From positions 20,169-51,663 of the forward strand of contig UZAE01012223.1 of NCBI GenBank assembly GCA_900617975.1: a DNA stretch of 31,495 nucleotides, in the 5' to 3' direction. The notes beneath the pieces were generated by a model. That model worked only from the letters and a program-made list of their open reading frames with translations. It did not search any database and had not been told where the DNA came from. Position 1 is the first letter of the stretch; each line of letters opens with the position of its first letter. Shown here in pieces: positions 20,230 to 31,495 of this stretch. Made by a program: the position numbers and the translations under genes. The stretch comes from Rodentolepis nana. Taxonomy: Eukaryota > Platyhelminthes > Cestoda > Cyclophyllidea > Hymenolepididae.

Positions 20230-22980
20230 TAAGTGTACAAAACAACTTTATTGATACAAAGGTAACACGGCGGATTATTTTCGGTTTTCACATTTGTGCG
20301 ATCTAAAACGAATGTATGATTAAAGTAATAATTAGTCAATTTATATTCCCTTTAAAATTACTTAATCATAGCAGATAAAGCACTCAATCAAAGGGTTAAA
20401 ATGAAATATATGGTTTTAAGTACGCCAGAGTGAAACAATGACGGTTGCAAAAAGCAAATTAATTTTGCCTCTCTTTGTAGCCACAACTCTAACATCGTGG
20501 GGATCATAAGAGGCATTTTGATGTTACCACACGCTTACCTACAATCGAATACAAAGACGGCCAGATGAAACTAAATCGAAAAACTTATTTTAAATTTTTG
20601 CAAGCACTCAGAAAATAAGGTTAACCGCATGTTAAATAGGAATAGCGTATAGGTCATCACTTAGAACTCACCATTCCGGATCACTGAAACCTGTAATCAA
20701 AAATGGCAGTATTAAAACGTGAACAAGATTGAAATAATCAGAAAAGTAAGATGTAATCATTATCATAGTGGTGCATGGTCATCATGACGTACCATGACTA
20801 AACCCAATGGTGGCCTAAGATCACAAGTGCATCTAAAACAATCACAGAATAATGTACATAAACGAAATTCAGATAATTGGGTTCATGGAGCATGGTCATA
20901 AATAAAACAAACCTTGGAGGAATAAATCGCTACAACATATTTGGTTCGTAACTGGTGAGTACCTACTAGAAAAGAAGCTTAGTTAGAACAGGCACAGGTC
21001 AGCAAACGACAATCATCATTATTAACAGTCCGCCCGTCGAGTTTATCATCACATGCACCTACCCACGAATCAACCATGCCACTAGAAAGTATGTGCACGA
21101 CTGAATTCATTTTAACTAATTGAATTGTTGTTTTAAAATTTATTACTATTTCCGTAAAATCCCAATTATATTCAAGTATTCTTTTTTCGAACTTTTATTT
21201 AGGTGATTTAAGCAAATTTATTCAAAATTTCCTGATCGTACAACAACCTTAGTGATTTAAAATATCATTAAAATTACAATTTCATTAAATTGTTTATAGA
21301 AGTATTTTATTAATATCAATATCCTTAAGAAAGAACTGAATAATCGTCATAAAAGTATGGGAATATACATGTATCATGATTAACTATCCCAGTCAAAAGC
21401 ATTATAAGAGTAATTAGATAAATACATATTTTACCGTCAATCTTAGGGCTTGTTCGCATCAGAAATTTCGTTTGTGTCACGAATCTGGCTTTTCGTATAT
21501 TTAATCTCAATTTGAGGTATTTTATTTCCCAAAATAACCATCGTCACAAAGTAGTTTGAAGTTCCGAATGCGTTAAATAGGGTTTTATGACAAATAATTC
21601 ATTATATTTTCTTTGGTAATGAAACCTAACCCACGATCTAAAAGTAAATTGTAAAATTTCCAGTTTTCATCTAAGTTCTATTTATTTTTTCAAAACAACT
21701 ATGAGACTTCCTCATTGAATTTCCAATTTGGGACTGATTTGGTTAATTTGAGTTTTCATTGAAAGATGTTGACTATTCTTATAACTTACCTATTTGGTAT
21801 TTTTTTAATTGGTTCCATATTTGATAAAACAAGCGAATTGTTATTGTACACGTAATTCTTTCGTATTAAACAAAGCATATTTTATGGCTAACGCCTATTA
21901 AAACTTGATCAAAATATGTAATTCCCCATAGTAGAGCATCATTTCAGCGATTTGCCGCTTCATGTTTGTGGGAAATATCAGAGAATTTTAACTTAAAACT
22001 TATTGTCACTAATTGTCCTTAGGCATTCAAAATATTGTTGTGAATTTGTAGCCAATCAGGAGACGGTTTTAATAATCTTTTTTTACTTCCAATTTGGTAT
22101 ATATTTGAGTAATCACTGAAACTACTATTTTACCAACATATTCATTTTAGTTATTGGGTTGATATTTTGTACATTTCAACTTGTGCAATCTTCAACCTAA
22201 TTTTCTAGACAGAAAGAAAACATATATGGCAAAAATTTTTCATGTCTAATTTCAAAATATGACCAATCTAATACACATTTTATAAGTCCGCATGAATTAT
22301 TTAAAGGATATGCTTTATTATATAATAAGGCGAGGAGACTATAAAAAGTCTTTATCTTGGATGGGAGAAAGATATTAGAATATGCGACAGAATAGTATAT
22401 TTTTAAATGACATTACGATTTATCTTGGAAAAAATCTAACCTAAAATCTAATTAATGACAAAATAATTGGCCTCACAAATTATTGTTAAGAGTTCATCTA
22501 GGTTTTCAATAATATATGAAATCAATCCAGATATAGTTGCTCAACACAATACCTAATACCCCATTTAACGAAGTAAGATGTGTTTTTCTTCTCCCTCTCT
22601 GGCCTTAACCTCGCTTATTCTACGATTAAACCTTGTGCAGTGGGCAAAGCCCAGATTACCCTAACGTTATAAGCAATTTTCATAGGTCGAAGAACAGATG
22701 TTGCGGTATATATATGAGAGAAAAATGGAAACATCAGTAGCATGAAGGCCTTAGTATGCAAAAGGAACAAATGGTTGGTGAGAGGTGATATAACAACCAC
22801 ATTGGAAAAGGACCTTACCAAACAATATGATTTATTAACGAATTAATACTTCATCCACAGAACTAAATGAATCAAGCCAAACCAATTTTAACATCTTGGC
22901 CACGAACCCAACCAGATCTAAAATTGATCGATACCTAACACAATTAACCACTCCTTAAAATCCACTTTAGTATATACGCA
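20230..22980. other. long AT-rich stretch without a supported gene
   Basis: I see only isolated splice-like sites and short frames. A minus-strand frame around 22663-22740 starts MLLMFPFFSHIYTATS and resembles a signal peptide, but nothing links it to other exons. This stretch may be intron and upstream sequence of the gene ending at 20009. Confidence 0.4.
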
Positions 22981-23001
22981 TTAAAGTGGTCAATGGAGAA
23001 T

Positions 23002-23007
23002 TTTATT
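23002..23007 (-). terminator. candidate poly(A) signal of the P-glycoprotein gene
   Basis: AATAAA on the minus strand about 205 nt past the stop codon. No closer canonical hexamer was noticed. Confidence 0.4.
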
Positions 23008-23210
23008 TAATCGATAATAAATGTCGGTCATTTTTAGGTGGTACACTTTGAATGAATGTTTAACATATTGCAATATAGTTCAAGTTCTTACAAAGTGTTA
23101 TTGATAAATTTACCTTCTTTAAGCCAAAAGAAAATTGTTCCATAAAATAAGGTTAGTCAGAAGAGTCAGAATTAGTAGTAATCTTAACAAAAGCTGTTTA
23201 ACAACATTTT

Positions 23211-23987
23211 CTAGTGGTCTGAAATAGCCCCTCCGCTTGCATTATGCAGCTCATAGAAGGCGCCTTTCAGCTGGAGAAGAGCATTGGGAGGGCCATATTC
23301 CACACGTTTTCCACCCATAAGGACAACAATCTCATCACAGTTCATCACAGTTGTTAGACGATGTGCAACAACGAAGCAAGTTCTACCACCATTAGCCTCA
23401 CGCATAGCTTCATCCAATGTCTGTTGAACAATTCGTTCACTGTCCACATCGAGAGCTGATGTAGCTTCATCAAGAAGGAGAATCTTTGGTTTTCGAATAA
23501 GTGCGCGAGCAATAGCTACCCTCTGCTTTTGTCCACCGGAAAGCTGAGAACCTCCTGCTCCCACGTTTGTATCGTAGCCCTAAATAAACATGTGCAAGGC
23601 AATGTATAAGTCTAATCGATATGACAATACTCTGTATAAATAGAAACCCACATCAGGCAAAGTTGAAATGAAATCATGAATGTTAGCCTGCTTTGCGGCT
23701 TCTATAATTTCTTCCATTGGTGGTTCATCTTTACATCCATAGGCAATGTTTTCTTTAATGGAAAGATTGAAAAGATTAGGTTCTTGTGATACAACGCCTA
23801 TCTGTTCACGAATCCAGGCAGGAGCGAGGGAACGCAAGTCGCGGCCATCCAAGAAGATACCACTGTCATCTCCACGATTATCCACATCATAGAGACGTTG
23901 AACTAGTTGAAGGACTGTAGATTTTCCGCAACCAGAAGGACCCACCATTGCAGTAGAAGTACCCGGTTCCACCATATGAGTGAAATT
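23211..23987 (-). other. ABCB1: P-glycoprotein exons: NBD2
   Basis: Exon 23652-23987 holds Walker A (GPSGCGKST), the Q-loop (VVSQEPNLF) and ENIAYG. Exon 23211-23579 holds the signature LSGGQKQR, Walker [13 protein letters not shown] and the H-loop VVAHRLTTV, and ends at TAG 23211-23213. The 72-nt intron between them splits LPD from GYDT in phase 0, the same place and phase as the exon start in NBD1, a trace of the ancient internal duplication of full ABCB genes. Confidence 0.93.
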
Positions 23988-26900
23988 CTTAAGGAAAGCA
24001 TGGTTTTTTCTTTAATGATCTATCTTATGGACCACTATAAACTTAGAATTGCTCAATTTTAATACCTAACTTTAAACGAAAGCCAAATGCAATTAAATTT
24101 TTTATTTACCCTAAGAACACGGTGTTTCCTTCTTGTAGGATAGCGGAAGTGAACATTCCTAAATTCGAATCTTCCCTTTGGTGGACCGAGTGGAAATTCC
24201 CCTTCATTAACATCCATCCTTGTCTCTCGGTGAATTGTTTGGAGCGTTTTCTTGATTTTCTGAGCTGCTTGCGTGAAATCAGGTGCAAATGTAGCGGCTC
24301 GACCGAGACCCTGAGCAGCAAAATTCACTGCAGAAAAAATTCTACAAAATAAACAATTAAAACATAAGGTAATTAATTTGAGCCACATTTAACCCAACGC
24401 CTGGTACCATAAGATCTACTTATATCTCACGAATTGACAATGCTTTAATAATTAAAACACAAATAAGGTGCTTATTCCGAATTCTACGTATTATTTTTTG
24501 AAATTCAACGTCCTAACTAAATTACGATTAATAGCACATTTCTAGAATTGCAGCCGATTCAATTTTTAAATGATTAAAAGCCAAGCATCACCAAGACATA
24601 TACGGACTTTAAGTTAACTGTTGAATGAATTATAAATGTTCAATTTTTTTACCCTTGTTTTCATTTTCTCACCTAGATAATTCTACATTTCAGTGAGTAT
24701 CCAGTGAAGGGTTTCAACCGTTTTGAGAACTCATTTTGGGATTCTGCAATCCAAATTTCCACCAATTTAATTACAATTTACCTATGTGTACCCAAGTTGT
24801 TTCAGTTCGTACCTTTTGGATGACTCAGGAAATTAGGTTTGACAAATACCAGACCGATTGACGACAAGTCTCAAAACACTTCTCTCTCACAGGCTTTCAA
24901 ATTCCATAGTACCTTTTATTTCACACTACCAAAGACTGACCTGAACATGGTAGGCAATGGGATTTCTCCACGGTCAAACAGTAAGCATCCGACATGGAAA
25001 TAAGCAGCAATTAGGAAGAAGAAAGTTCCATTAGCCAAAGCATGAACAAATGCGAATTGTGCCGCTTCCCCATATCGAGACCGATAAAAGGAGGAGAATT
25101 CTTAGTAATCCATAATAATGACAAGAAAAAATACAAAGCCAAAAAAGTACATACTTGATTGACGTTTTAGATTCCTGGCGGAATTTATGGTAAATGAACT
25201 CCTCCAAGCCCAGGGCTGCGACAGTTCGATTGGAAGCAAACGCCTCTTGAGCCACATTAGCACCTTCAACTTGATTTTGACCAACTCCTCCACTTAGTTG
25301 ACGCGTCTATATTTTATTAAATAGGTACAATTAGTTTTAATCAAAAGTACAAAATGTCAAAAGTTTTGACCTTTGCTGTCAATTCATGTGCCAAGTTGTG
25401 TGATAAGATTATAATGGCCTCTCCATATAGATACTGCAATAATTTTGCGGGAAATTTTTATAATTTATTTTCATATGATAAAGCCCTTGATGGAGTAAAT
25501 TATCGGCTACTAATGACTGCTTTAACTCAAATGCAAGAATTCAATACTTACTACTGATTCAATTAAAGGTATAATATCAGTTATTTGAAATTATTCAGAA
25601 AGGCAGAGAGTATGAGTAGGTGGCAGCGGAAACCATCCATTAGGAAAATAAATAAGTACAGAGTGGTTCGCATTAAGAGTAAACACATCTTAGGGAGTTC
25701 TGGCAACTTGACATTTTCACTTATCTCATATTCGCTCTGCTAAAGATGTAAAGTGTACAAGATTATATTAAATTACTCGCAATATCCAGTGCTTACAAGG
25801 AAAAAATCTGTTGAAGAGACGAAACTACCCATTCTTGATTAAATATTACCTATCAATAAACATTGAACATCGAATGCCAGCATATACAACGTTTGGTAAA
25901 ACAATGATTTTTTAAATTGAACAGTTCATTTACTATATGCTCTATAGCAAGCGTCCATTGTCATCTTAATTTTACTCTATGCAACTTTTGGCAAATTCCT
26001 ATTGATCACTTATTGAACTGGTGAGCTGCTTCGTACGAATAAAACTTTTTTTACATTTTAATTACTTTAGAAAAGGATAAGAATAGTAATAAGATAATAA
26101 ATGGTCTGCACTTGCTATCCATGGGTAATTGTTATTCTTCCTAGTAGAGCAATGGGGGGGGGGGGAGTCCAATTATGACATAGGAAAAAGTAGGGCAAAA
26201 CTTAAAGTATAAGTTTCACATCGTACGAAATCAGAAATCATCAGTCTCATAAGCATCAAGGTTAATTTCCACCTTGGTTGCAGAAGGTTAAGCCGTAGAT
26301 TGATTTAAGTGATTGATCACACTATCTCAGCATGTCTGAAGGTCGACGAGTTAAGACGTGTTGTGTATTGGAAGTCAGGGTGAATACCTTGAACATCAGA
26401 TGTGAACTGGAGAATATGCAGTACTTTGTTATTGGCAATATTCTGAATTTGCTACTATTAAATAATCGTATACCTCCCATTTACTTTCTCTTTTCACGTC
26501 ATGGTCAGCGTAATTCAACCGCATAGCGGATTTTACTCAAATTATTCTAAAGTTTTCAATTTGAAATGAGGTGAAGGACTGCAACCGATATTATAGTTGT
26601 GACAATTGTTTACACTTTAACAAATCCCCCAACGTTACAAGAGTTCATGACATTAAAGTTAATAAAATTAACGGTAATCATGAACTTAAAACAGTAAAGA
26701 CCAGATCATTGAGTCAGCAAAATTACCTCTTGAACAAAAAAGCATAAAAGGCAGTTCAATTAGAGGGAAATTTCTAGAGCGTTAAAAATTGTCAATCAAG
26801 CACGATTTATTAGCTTGAAAAACAGCTGAAATGTCAATTATATTTCTAACAAGTCAATGCATTATGATCGCTTAAATGATCCCCCCACCCCAAATAAACA

Positions 26901-29900
26901 ATAAAGCAGTTCTGAATAACGTAATTTTTAACGATCACGCAGACATCTACGAATAAATTTTGACCTTGAAAGGAAATGACTTTGAGCATCAAAATATATT
27001 ATGAAGTGTGCAACGGTGTCATGGCAGAACGAAGAAATCTAATGTGTTCTCAGACTCGAAGATGCAGCGCGCTACTTTTCACGTTGGGAGTGAGTGTGGT
27101 CAGACAACCGTCAATCATTAGCCTTGTATGATTTACCAAACCCCTCAATTTATTAAACGACTAAGGTCTCTGTCTGTAAAAACACCGTCCAAATAAACGG
27201 ATTCCATGCAATACGTCTATTTCCTCCATAGCTTTGCGGTAGCTTAGTTAATCCTGGGAACCATTTCAACCTAGGAGAACTTATTATTTAGATTGGTGGG
27301 CCTAAGTCAAGGCTTATTAGTGTTGCCATCCGATGCTATACCTATTAAGTGAAGAGCACCTAGTCTAATGCTGCCTGAATCATGCCTCCTATTTTTACCT
27401 CTCACCACCTGATTCTTTATTCCGTTTTCTTCTTTGTTTCATACTTTAACGCTCGGATTAATTTTCAAAAATACACTCAACCCCATTCACACATATCTCA
27501 GAGCAGACTAAAGCCAACTTGATGAGTTTACGGGCAAAGGCTATAGACGTAGTTAACATATTTCAAATGCTAATAGCTCCTTCTGTTGATAGACGAGTAC
27601 CAATGGAGCTTATTTTGAAAGAGGTCCGTGCGGTCCTAATGGTGTTAGGGGGCTAAAGTGTTTATAGAAGCTAATTCTCTCAGGACGATTTTTCCAACCT
27701 GCAAGACTCCAGCTAGGAAGAGAGCCGGTACAAAAGCGAGAGCGATAAGAGTCAACTTCCAGTTGTAGGTAAAGGCAATAGCCAGAGCTGAAATCACCAG
27801 TGCCATTCCTTCCAAGAAGATTCCCAGCTGCGTACCAGTGACTCGATGAAGACTCTGTACCTCTGTCGCCAATCGAGCTGTCAGGATTCCTGGTTGGTTA
27901 TCTGGATGATCGAACCATCCAACTTCCTGCAAGCATAAAAGTAGATAAATGTATACAATTAAAACATTTCTATACAGAAAATACCTTTGATAACCCACAT
28001 CACAACTATTAAACCACTCTCACTTGGTCTAGAATGTTAAAATGTATTAAATAATGCTTAGTAGGAACATAGTTCATTTAATTCATTTCAATTTTAAGGC
28101 TACTACTAGGCTTCCTTCAAATTTTCAAGCCAATTGTACGTTTTTTTCATTCAAACAGTGTCGATAAAATCATTGCAAAAGCAAAAAAGTTTAAGTGAAA
28201 ATCGCAACGCTCTTTTCACTTATAGAGGGCAGCATGCATTTTTTTAAAAAAATACTCGCACAACTTGAAACTATTTGTGCCGAATTCAAGAATATGGCGT
28301 TTCGCTTCATTGTGTGCCTAAATGCACATATAAAAAAACATATCAATTCATTTGACAACCTACTGACTTGCGCTTTTCCCGTTTAACGCAAAGACAATCG
28401 CATGAAGGACAACGAACGTCATTCACTTGTCGTTGCTTCAATTATCATACTTGGAATGTAAAGAGAAAATATTGTTTGTTATTGACTTACCTGATTTAGA
28501 ATGGCTTGGAGGAATAGCTTTCGAGTACGCATGGTAAGTCGAGCTCCGGAAACACCAAGTGCTGCATTCTTTAGAGGCAAGAAGGAGAGAGTAGTTATTT
28601 CGTTATAGTTGACTATGCTAAATATGGTATGGTAGTGAGAAACGCACCCCAGTAGATTCAAAGAAAAGTCGAAGGAAACCCAGTAATGCGAACATTCCAC
28701 ATAGAAAAGAAGCTCTATCTCGCTTTTCCGGTCCATTTGGCATCAAAAATACCTGGTATATACGACAGGAAAATAAAAAATGTTAGCTTCCTCAATACTT
28801 TCACATGAACTGCTTCAGCATATTAAAAAAATCCTACGTTATAAACTTCGGCGTAGACAAGAGAAAAGGAGGGAAGACATACGCCACCCAAGCAAATCGC
28901 CGCAAGACCATATATAAGGTAAGGATATTCCGGCTTATTCATCTGAATTGCTTCAAGAAGAGCTGGTTTCTAGTAGGGAAAAAAAACAACTGAGAAAGGT
29001 TTCTGAAACATAATAAGTTTATATATATATATATATATATATTAACGGCTTACACTTGTCACCACTGAGGTTGTCACATCAGAAAACATAGATTCAGTTC
29101 TATCGTCTTTGGAAACTTTAGAAGCGCGCAACGAAATTCCTCGATGTAGGCCCTTAACGGATTTTTCATCTTCACTGCTGGTGTCTTCTGTTTCGGTATC
29201 AGACTCTTCAGACTTTTCTTCATATTGGGGCTTAAAAAATATAATAATAAAGCCGCAATCAACGAAAGTGACGCAAAAAGAATTTCGAATTTTTTATAAC
29301 AATAGTCGGGAGTTACCTACAAAGCATAGTAATAATAAAGGTGTGTAGTATAAAGTTTATAATGTAAGTGATACAATATTGGGGTTGTTTTTCGCAAAAA
29401 AATAAACTTAGCTTATAACACTATGACACGTAATGACACAATATATATAGTTTTTCCCTGAATTCTTATGCAGTTTAGATTACTAGAAATTGATCAAATA
29501 CCAACCTGTATTGGATCTCGGGTCCCCAGTATTTATCTCAACTCCTCTAGTGCTTATTTCTTCACACTTTGACTCTTTTTATAAATTTTGCAATAATATT
29601 AAGCAGGGTTATAAATATAGGAGTAGTTAGACATGTGTAAGATTTCTTGGTCCCCATGTACTTAAAAACTAGGTCCACAAAGGGGTGGTGTTAAAAGTCG
29701 ATTGCGGTGAGTTCATTTCTACCACACCCATCGTTCTCAACTCTTTTTACACAATTTATTTCCTCTTCATATATGCGGTTAATTATCAACTCTACTTACT
29801 ATACAATCGCCTCATACCTGTCCCTATACAAAGGATTCGCAGTTTCATTCATACATTACGTAATTTATTCAATTCCAGTGCTTTTCAAGTACTAGGTCTC

Positions 29901-30542
29901 CTAGTCACTATTTTGTTTACGCATTCATTTTAAACATTTCCATTGGACAGATATTTGGATTATAAAATTCCCTTTACTACATATGATCTTCGGGGATGAT
30001 TTAAATCACCCCACTAAGTAAATAACTAACAAATCATGTTGTCTTAATAGCTTAATTAGCATAGTTGGTTGAAGCAGTTATATAAAACTGTTAAAAAAGT
30101 ATAAGAACTATCACATTCACCATTCGCACATTGGAATATACTAAATGAAGTCCATTGGAATGGGAAACTTGACAAAAAAGTCCCACTTAGTTAACTTATA
30201 AAGAATTACCTGTTTAGCAAGCATTCCAGCGTAGATTCCACCTTTAGCTACTAGTTCATCGTGAGTACCCATCTCTTGAACTACTCCACGATCCACCACA
30301 ACAATTCGATCAGCATTTCGAACGGTAGTGAGACGATGAGCAATCATGATGACAGTTCGACCACGACAGGCCCTGTCAAAGGCGGCTTGAACGACCTTTT
30401 CTGACTTGTTATCCAGGGCTGAAGTTGCTTCGTCGAGTAGAAGAATCGTTGGTTCTCGAATAAGGGCTCGTGCGATGGCCAAACGCTGTTTCTGTCCACC
30501 TGACAACTTGCCACCGCCTTCCGTTAGAAATGTATCATAGCC
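23211..30542 (-). CDS. ABCB1: P-glycoprotein (ABCB1-like multidrug transporter), C-terminal 760 residues, 5' exons outside window
   Basis: Eleven minus-strand exons, in transcript order: 30210-30542, 29054-29230, 28838-28969, 28648-28752, 28491-28568, 27699-27926, 25155-25306, 24941-25081, 24110-24341, 23652-23987, 23211-23579. Total 2283 nt, in frame throughout, close to the equivalent part of human P-glycoprotein. Order: rest of NBD1, acidic linker, TMD2, NBD2. Full ABCB transporters export hydrophobic drugs and lipids across the plasma membrane using ATP; in worms they are linked to drug tolerance. All catalytic motifs in view are intact, so it should be functional. Introns range from 72 nt to 2.4 kb, and all but one have GT/AG ends. 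The exception (25082-25154) ends in CG. Subfamily placement is firm; orthology to ABCB1 rather than another full ABCB is inferred. Confidence 0.93.
24110..25306 (-). other. ABCB1: P-glycoprotein exons: end of TMD2 and start of NBD2
   Basis: Exon 25155-25306 carries the intracellular helix ([19 protein letters not shown]). Exon 24941-25081 carries TM11 ([15 protein letters not shown]) and ends TMF. Exon 24110-24341 carries TM12 ([15 protein letters not shown]), the FAPDF turn typical of ABCB proteins, and the NBD2 A-loop in HFRYPTRR. The arginine codon between TMF and IFSAV is split by the 599-nt intron. Confidence 0.88.
25307..27698 (-). other. large P-glycoprotein intron (2392 nt)
   Basis: Donor CAG|GTTGGA at 27698 and acceptor tag at 25307-25309. 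It includes a run of twelve G at 26154-26165. The short ORFs inside it have no recognisable motif. I see no mobile-element ends. Confidence 0.75.
27699..28969 (-). other. ABCB1: P-glycoprotein exons: first part of TMD2 (TM7-TM10)
   Basis: Exon 28838-28969 starts [17 protein letters not shown] and holds TM7 ([13 protein letters not shown]). Exon 28648-28752 holds a charged loop (NGPEKRDR) and TM8 ([15 protein letters not shown]). Exon 28491-28568 encodes [20 protein letters not shown], the intracellular helix before the coupling helix. Exon 27699-27926 starts [13 protein letters not shown], the family's QDVSWFD-type coupling motif, and contains TM9-TM10. Introns of 79-85 nt separate the first three. 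Confidence 0.88.
29021..29042. repeat. (AT)n microsatellite in a short intron
   Basis: About eleven AT units lie just upstream of the TM7 exon's partner donor, within the 84-nt intron 28970-29053. They make up a quarter of that intron. Confidence 0.85.
29054..29230 (-). other. ABCB1: P-glycoprotein exon: inter-domain linker
   Basis: The 59 codons start [16 protein letters not shown], a highly acidic Ser/Thr stretch, followed by a basic part ([16 protein letters not shown]) and a Ser/Thr-rich end. In this family the linker is the phosphorylation-prone segment between the two halves. The RAS and SKVSK sites fit basophilic kinases, as an inference. Confidence 0.85.
29231..30209 (-). other. P-glycoprotein intron between NBD1 and linker
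   Basis: The intron is 979 nt with GT/AG ends. The plus-strand frames at 29685-29933 are hydrophobic chance frames. No nested gene is supported. Confidence 0.7.
30210..30542 (-). other. ABCB1: P-glycoprotein exon: C-terminal half of NBD1
   Basis: The exon opens with GYDT, then the ABC signature LSGGQKQR, Walker [13 protein letters not shown] with its D-loop, and the H-loop in MIAHRLTTV. It ends [11 protein letters not shown] with donor CAG|GTAATT. Walker A, A-loop and Q-loop of NBD1 must lie in upstream exons beyond 31495, because 30543-31495 holds no recognisable NBD or TMD1 sequence. Confidence 0.93.
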
Positions 30543-31495
30543 CTTGAAAAATTTAGGGAATTTTTGTTTTATCTTTTTAAAATTTCATTGAATTATTTAA
30601 CTAAAAGTTTATTGCTTCACCACTGTCTTTGTAAACTGGATGCTAATTTCAAAAGTTTATATTTCATGAACCATTTTTCCCTAATAATGGTAATTTTTCA
30701 TAAATTACAAGGATATTTTAGTGAGTACGAAAATTTAGATTTATTCTAGAATGTTCTAAACTGTGTCATTAACAGGTTTGCATTGTAAGATTAACGAAGT
30801 ATGACATCTTCATTATTATTAGCGAAACCAAGATATATAAGTTAATTACCAATGTCTATAGCTTCCTTTTGAGCAAAACACAAGCTACTTCCTGGGTTGA
30901 TCCAATGCCGGCTATCAGGGAACAGCCAACGACTGGAACGCCTGGACACTAAGGGCATAAGTCTGCATGCGGGTGTATATTAACGATCTCTCTCTCTGAT
31001 TTCGCGATCTCTTCTTCCCACTCTCGCATAGATGACAAAGGAGTTATTTATGCTACCGAAGCAATGCACATGGTTTTGGCAAAATGCTTTGTCAAAACAA
31101 ATTCTAAATTTTCAATAGATATCGGCGAGAGACCTACGTCATGATAGTGGAAAGGACTAGAGGTACCAAGGATATCAGTCTTTTCTTACTGCCAAGTAGG
31201 CTAACAAAAGCTAAGCACTCGATTGCACTTTTTGGAGAGCTCAAATAGTTAAAGTCCTTTATTAAAGATGGATATCTTGTGCTCTATTATGAGTCATGTA
31301 ATACAGTCACATAGACTTCATTTTTCAAATAAAATGTATCAAGATGGTTTCCAATCGTTCCCCACCAATCTGCTCTCTATATTTTCTATTCAAATATTCT
31401 TCCATAACTCTAATGCAAAATTCTATCACTTCTCCTGCCACCACGTCCCGTCCATTTAGCAACAGATCGCGCTCTAATGATTACCCTTTCCCCCT
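30543..31495. other. P-glycoprotein intron, continues past the right edge
   Basis: No exon of the transporter was found. Segment 30870-31060 is locally more GC-rich, with a ctctctctct tract near 30990, and may be an old repeat, but no copy of it is seen elsewhere in the window. Confidence 0.5.

Noticed and set aside
20672..20929. Minus-strand micro-exon candidates (17 nt at 20913-20929, 19 nt at 20672-20690), as in a micro-exon gene
   Set aside because: Both have good splice-like borders and sum to 36 nt, but none of the three frames joins them to the terminal exon at 20170 without a stop, so there is no coherent gene model.
22615..22821. Minus-strand frame with a signal-peptide-like MLLMFPFFSHIYTATS
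   Set aside because: No partner exon, TATA box or clear donor ties it to a gene; AT-rich DNA often yields hydrophobic frames.
26154..26165. Run of twelve G as a possible G-quadruplex
   Set aside because: A single homopolymer inside an intron, prone to sequencing error; it has no supporting context.
26332..26526. Plus-strand 64-codon frame in the large P-glycoprotein intron
   Set aside because: No motif, and no splice or promoter context; length is within chance for this intron.
30870..31060. More GC-rich patch as a possible upstream P-glycoprotein exon
   Set aside because: No frame gives Walker A, Q-loop or TMD1-like sequence with splice sites in the right phase.

Overview
The window looks like AT-rich, intron-bearing animal DNA, most likely from a parasitic flatworm (a cestode is my best guess, not proven). 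The grounds are coding sequence cut by very short introns (29, 35, 47 and 72-85 nt), a full-type ABCB transporter gene, a jockey/I-like non-LTR retrotransposon and a tRNA-Lys-derived SINE. There are no bacterial features. Most short ORFs in the window are chance.

Left part (1-6.2 kb): the 5' end of a non-LTR retrotransposon runs off the left edge on the minus strand with an open endonuclease domain. It is followed by two short satellite-like arrays (1.57-1.97 kb) and a stretch of duplicated non-coding DNA. Two short retroelements lie within that stretch: 4742-5064 on the minus strand, and 5607-6020 on the plus strand, which carries a tRNA-Lys head. Each has perfect target-site duplications. 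The short elements share their first ~80 nt with the 5' end of the long element.

Middle part (6.9-16.3 kb): a duplicated segment is present in direct and inverted copies. Two of the copies carry an intact, intronless gene for a small secreted glycine/aspartate-rich protein with a signal peptide and a GPI-anchor-like tail (7132-7479 minus, 13702-14043 plus). The two genes have matching TATA boxes and poly(A) signals. A third short retroelement sits at 11666-11992.

Right part (16.3-31.5 kb): after a largely empty stretch come two closely spaced plus-strand genes with tiny introns. The first is unassigned (perhaps COMM-domain). The second is a clear BUD20/ZNF593 zinc-finger protein involved in 60S ribosome biogenesis. 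An unassigned minus-strand terminal exon faces them. From 30542 down to 23211 lie eleven minus-strand exons encoding the C-terminal 760 residues of a P-glycoprotein (ABCB1-like): the end of NBD1, the linker, TMD2 and all of NBD2. The 5' exons lie beyond the right edge. One intron of this gene lacks a usable AG acceptor.
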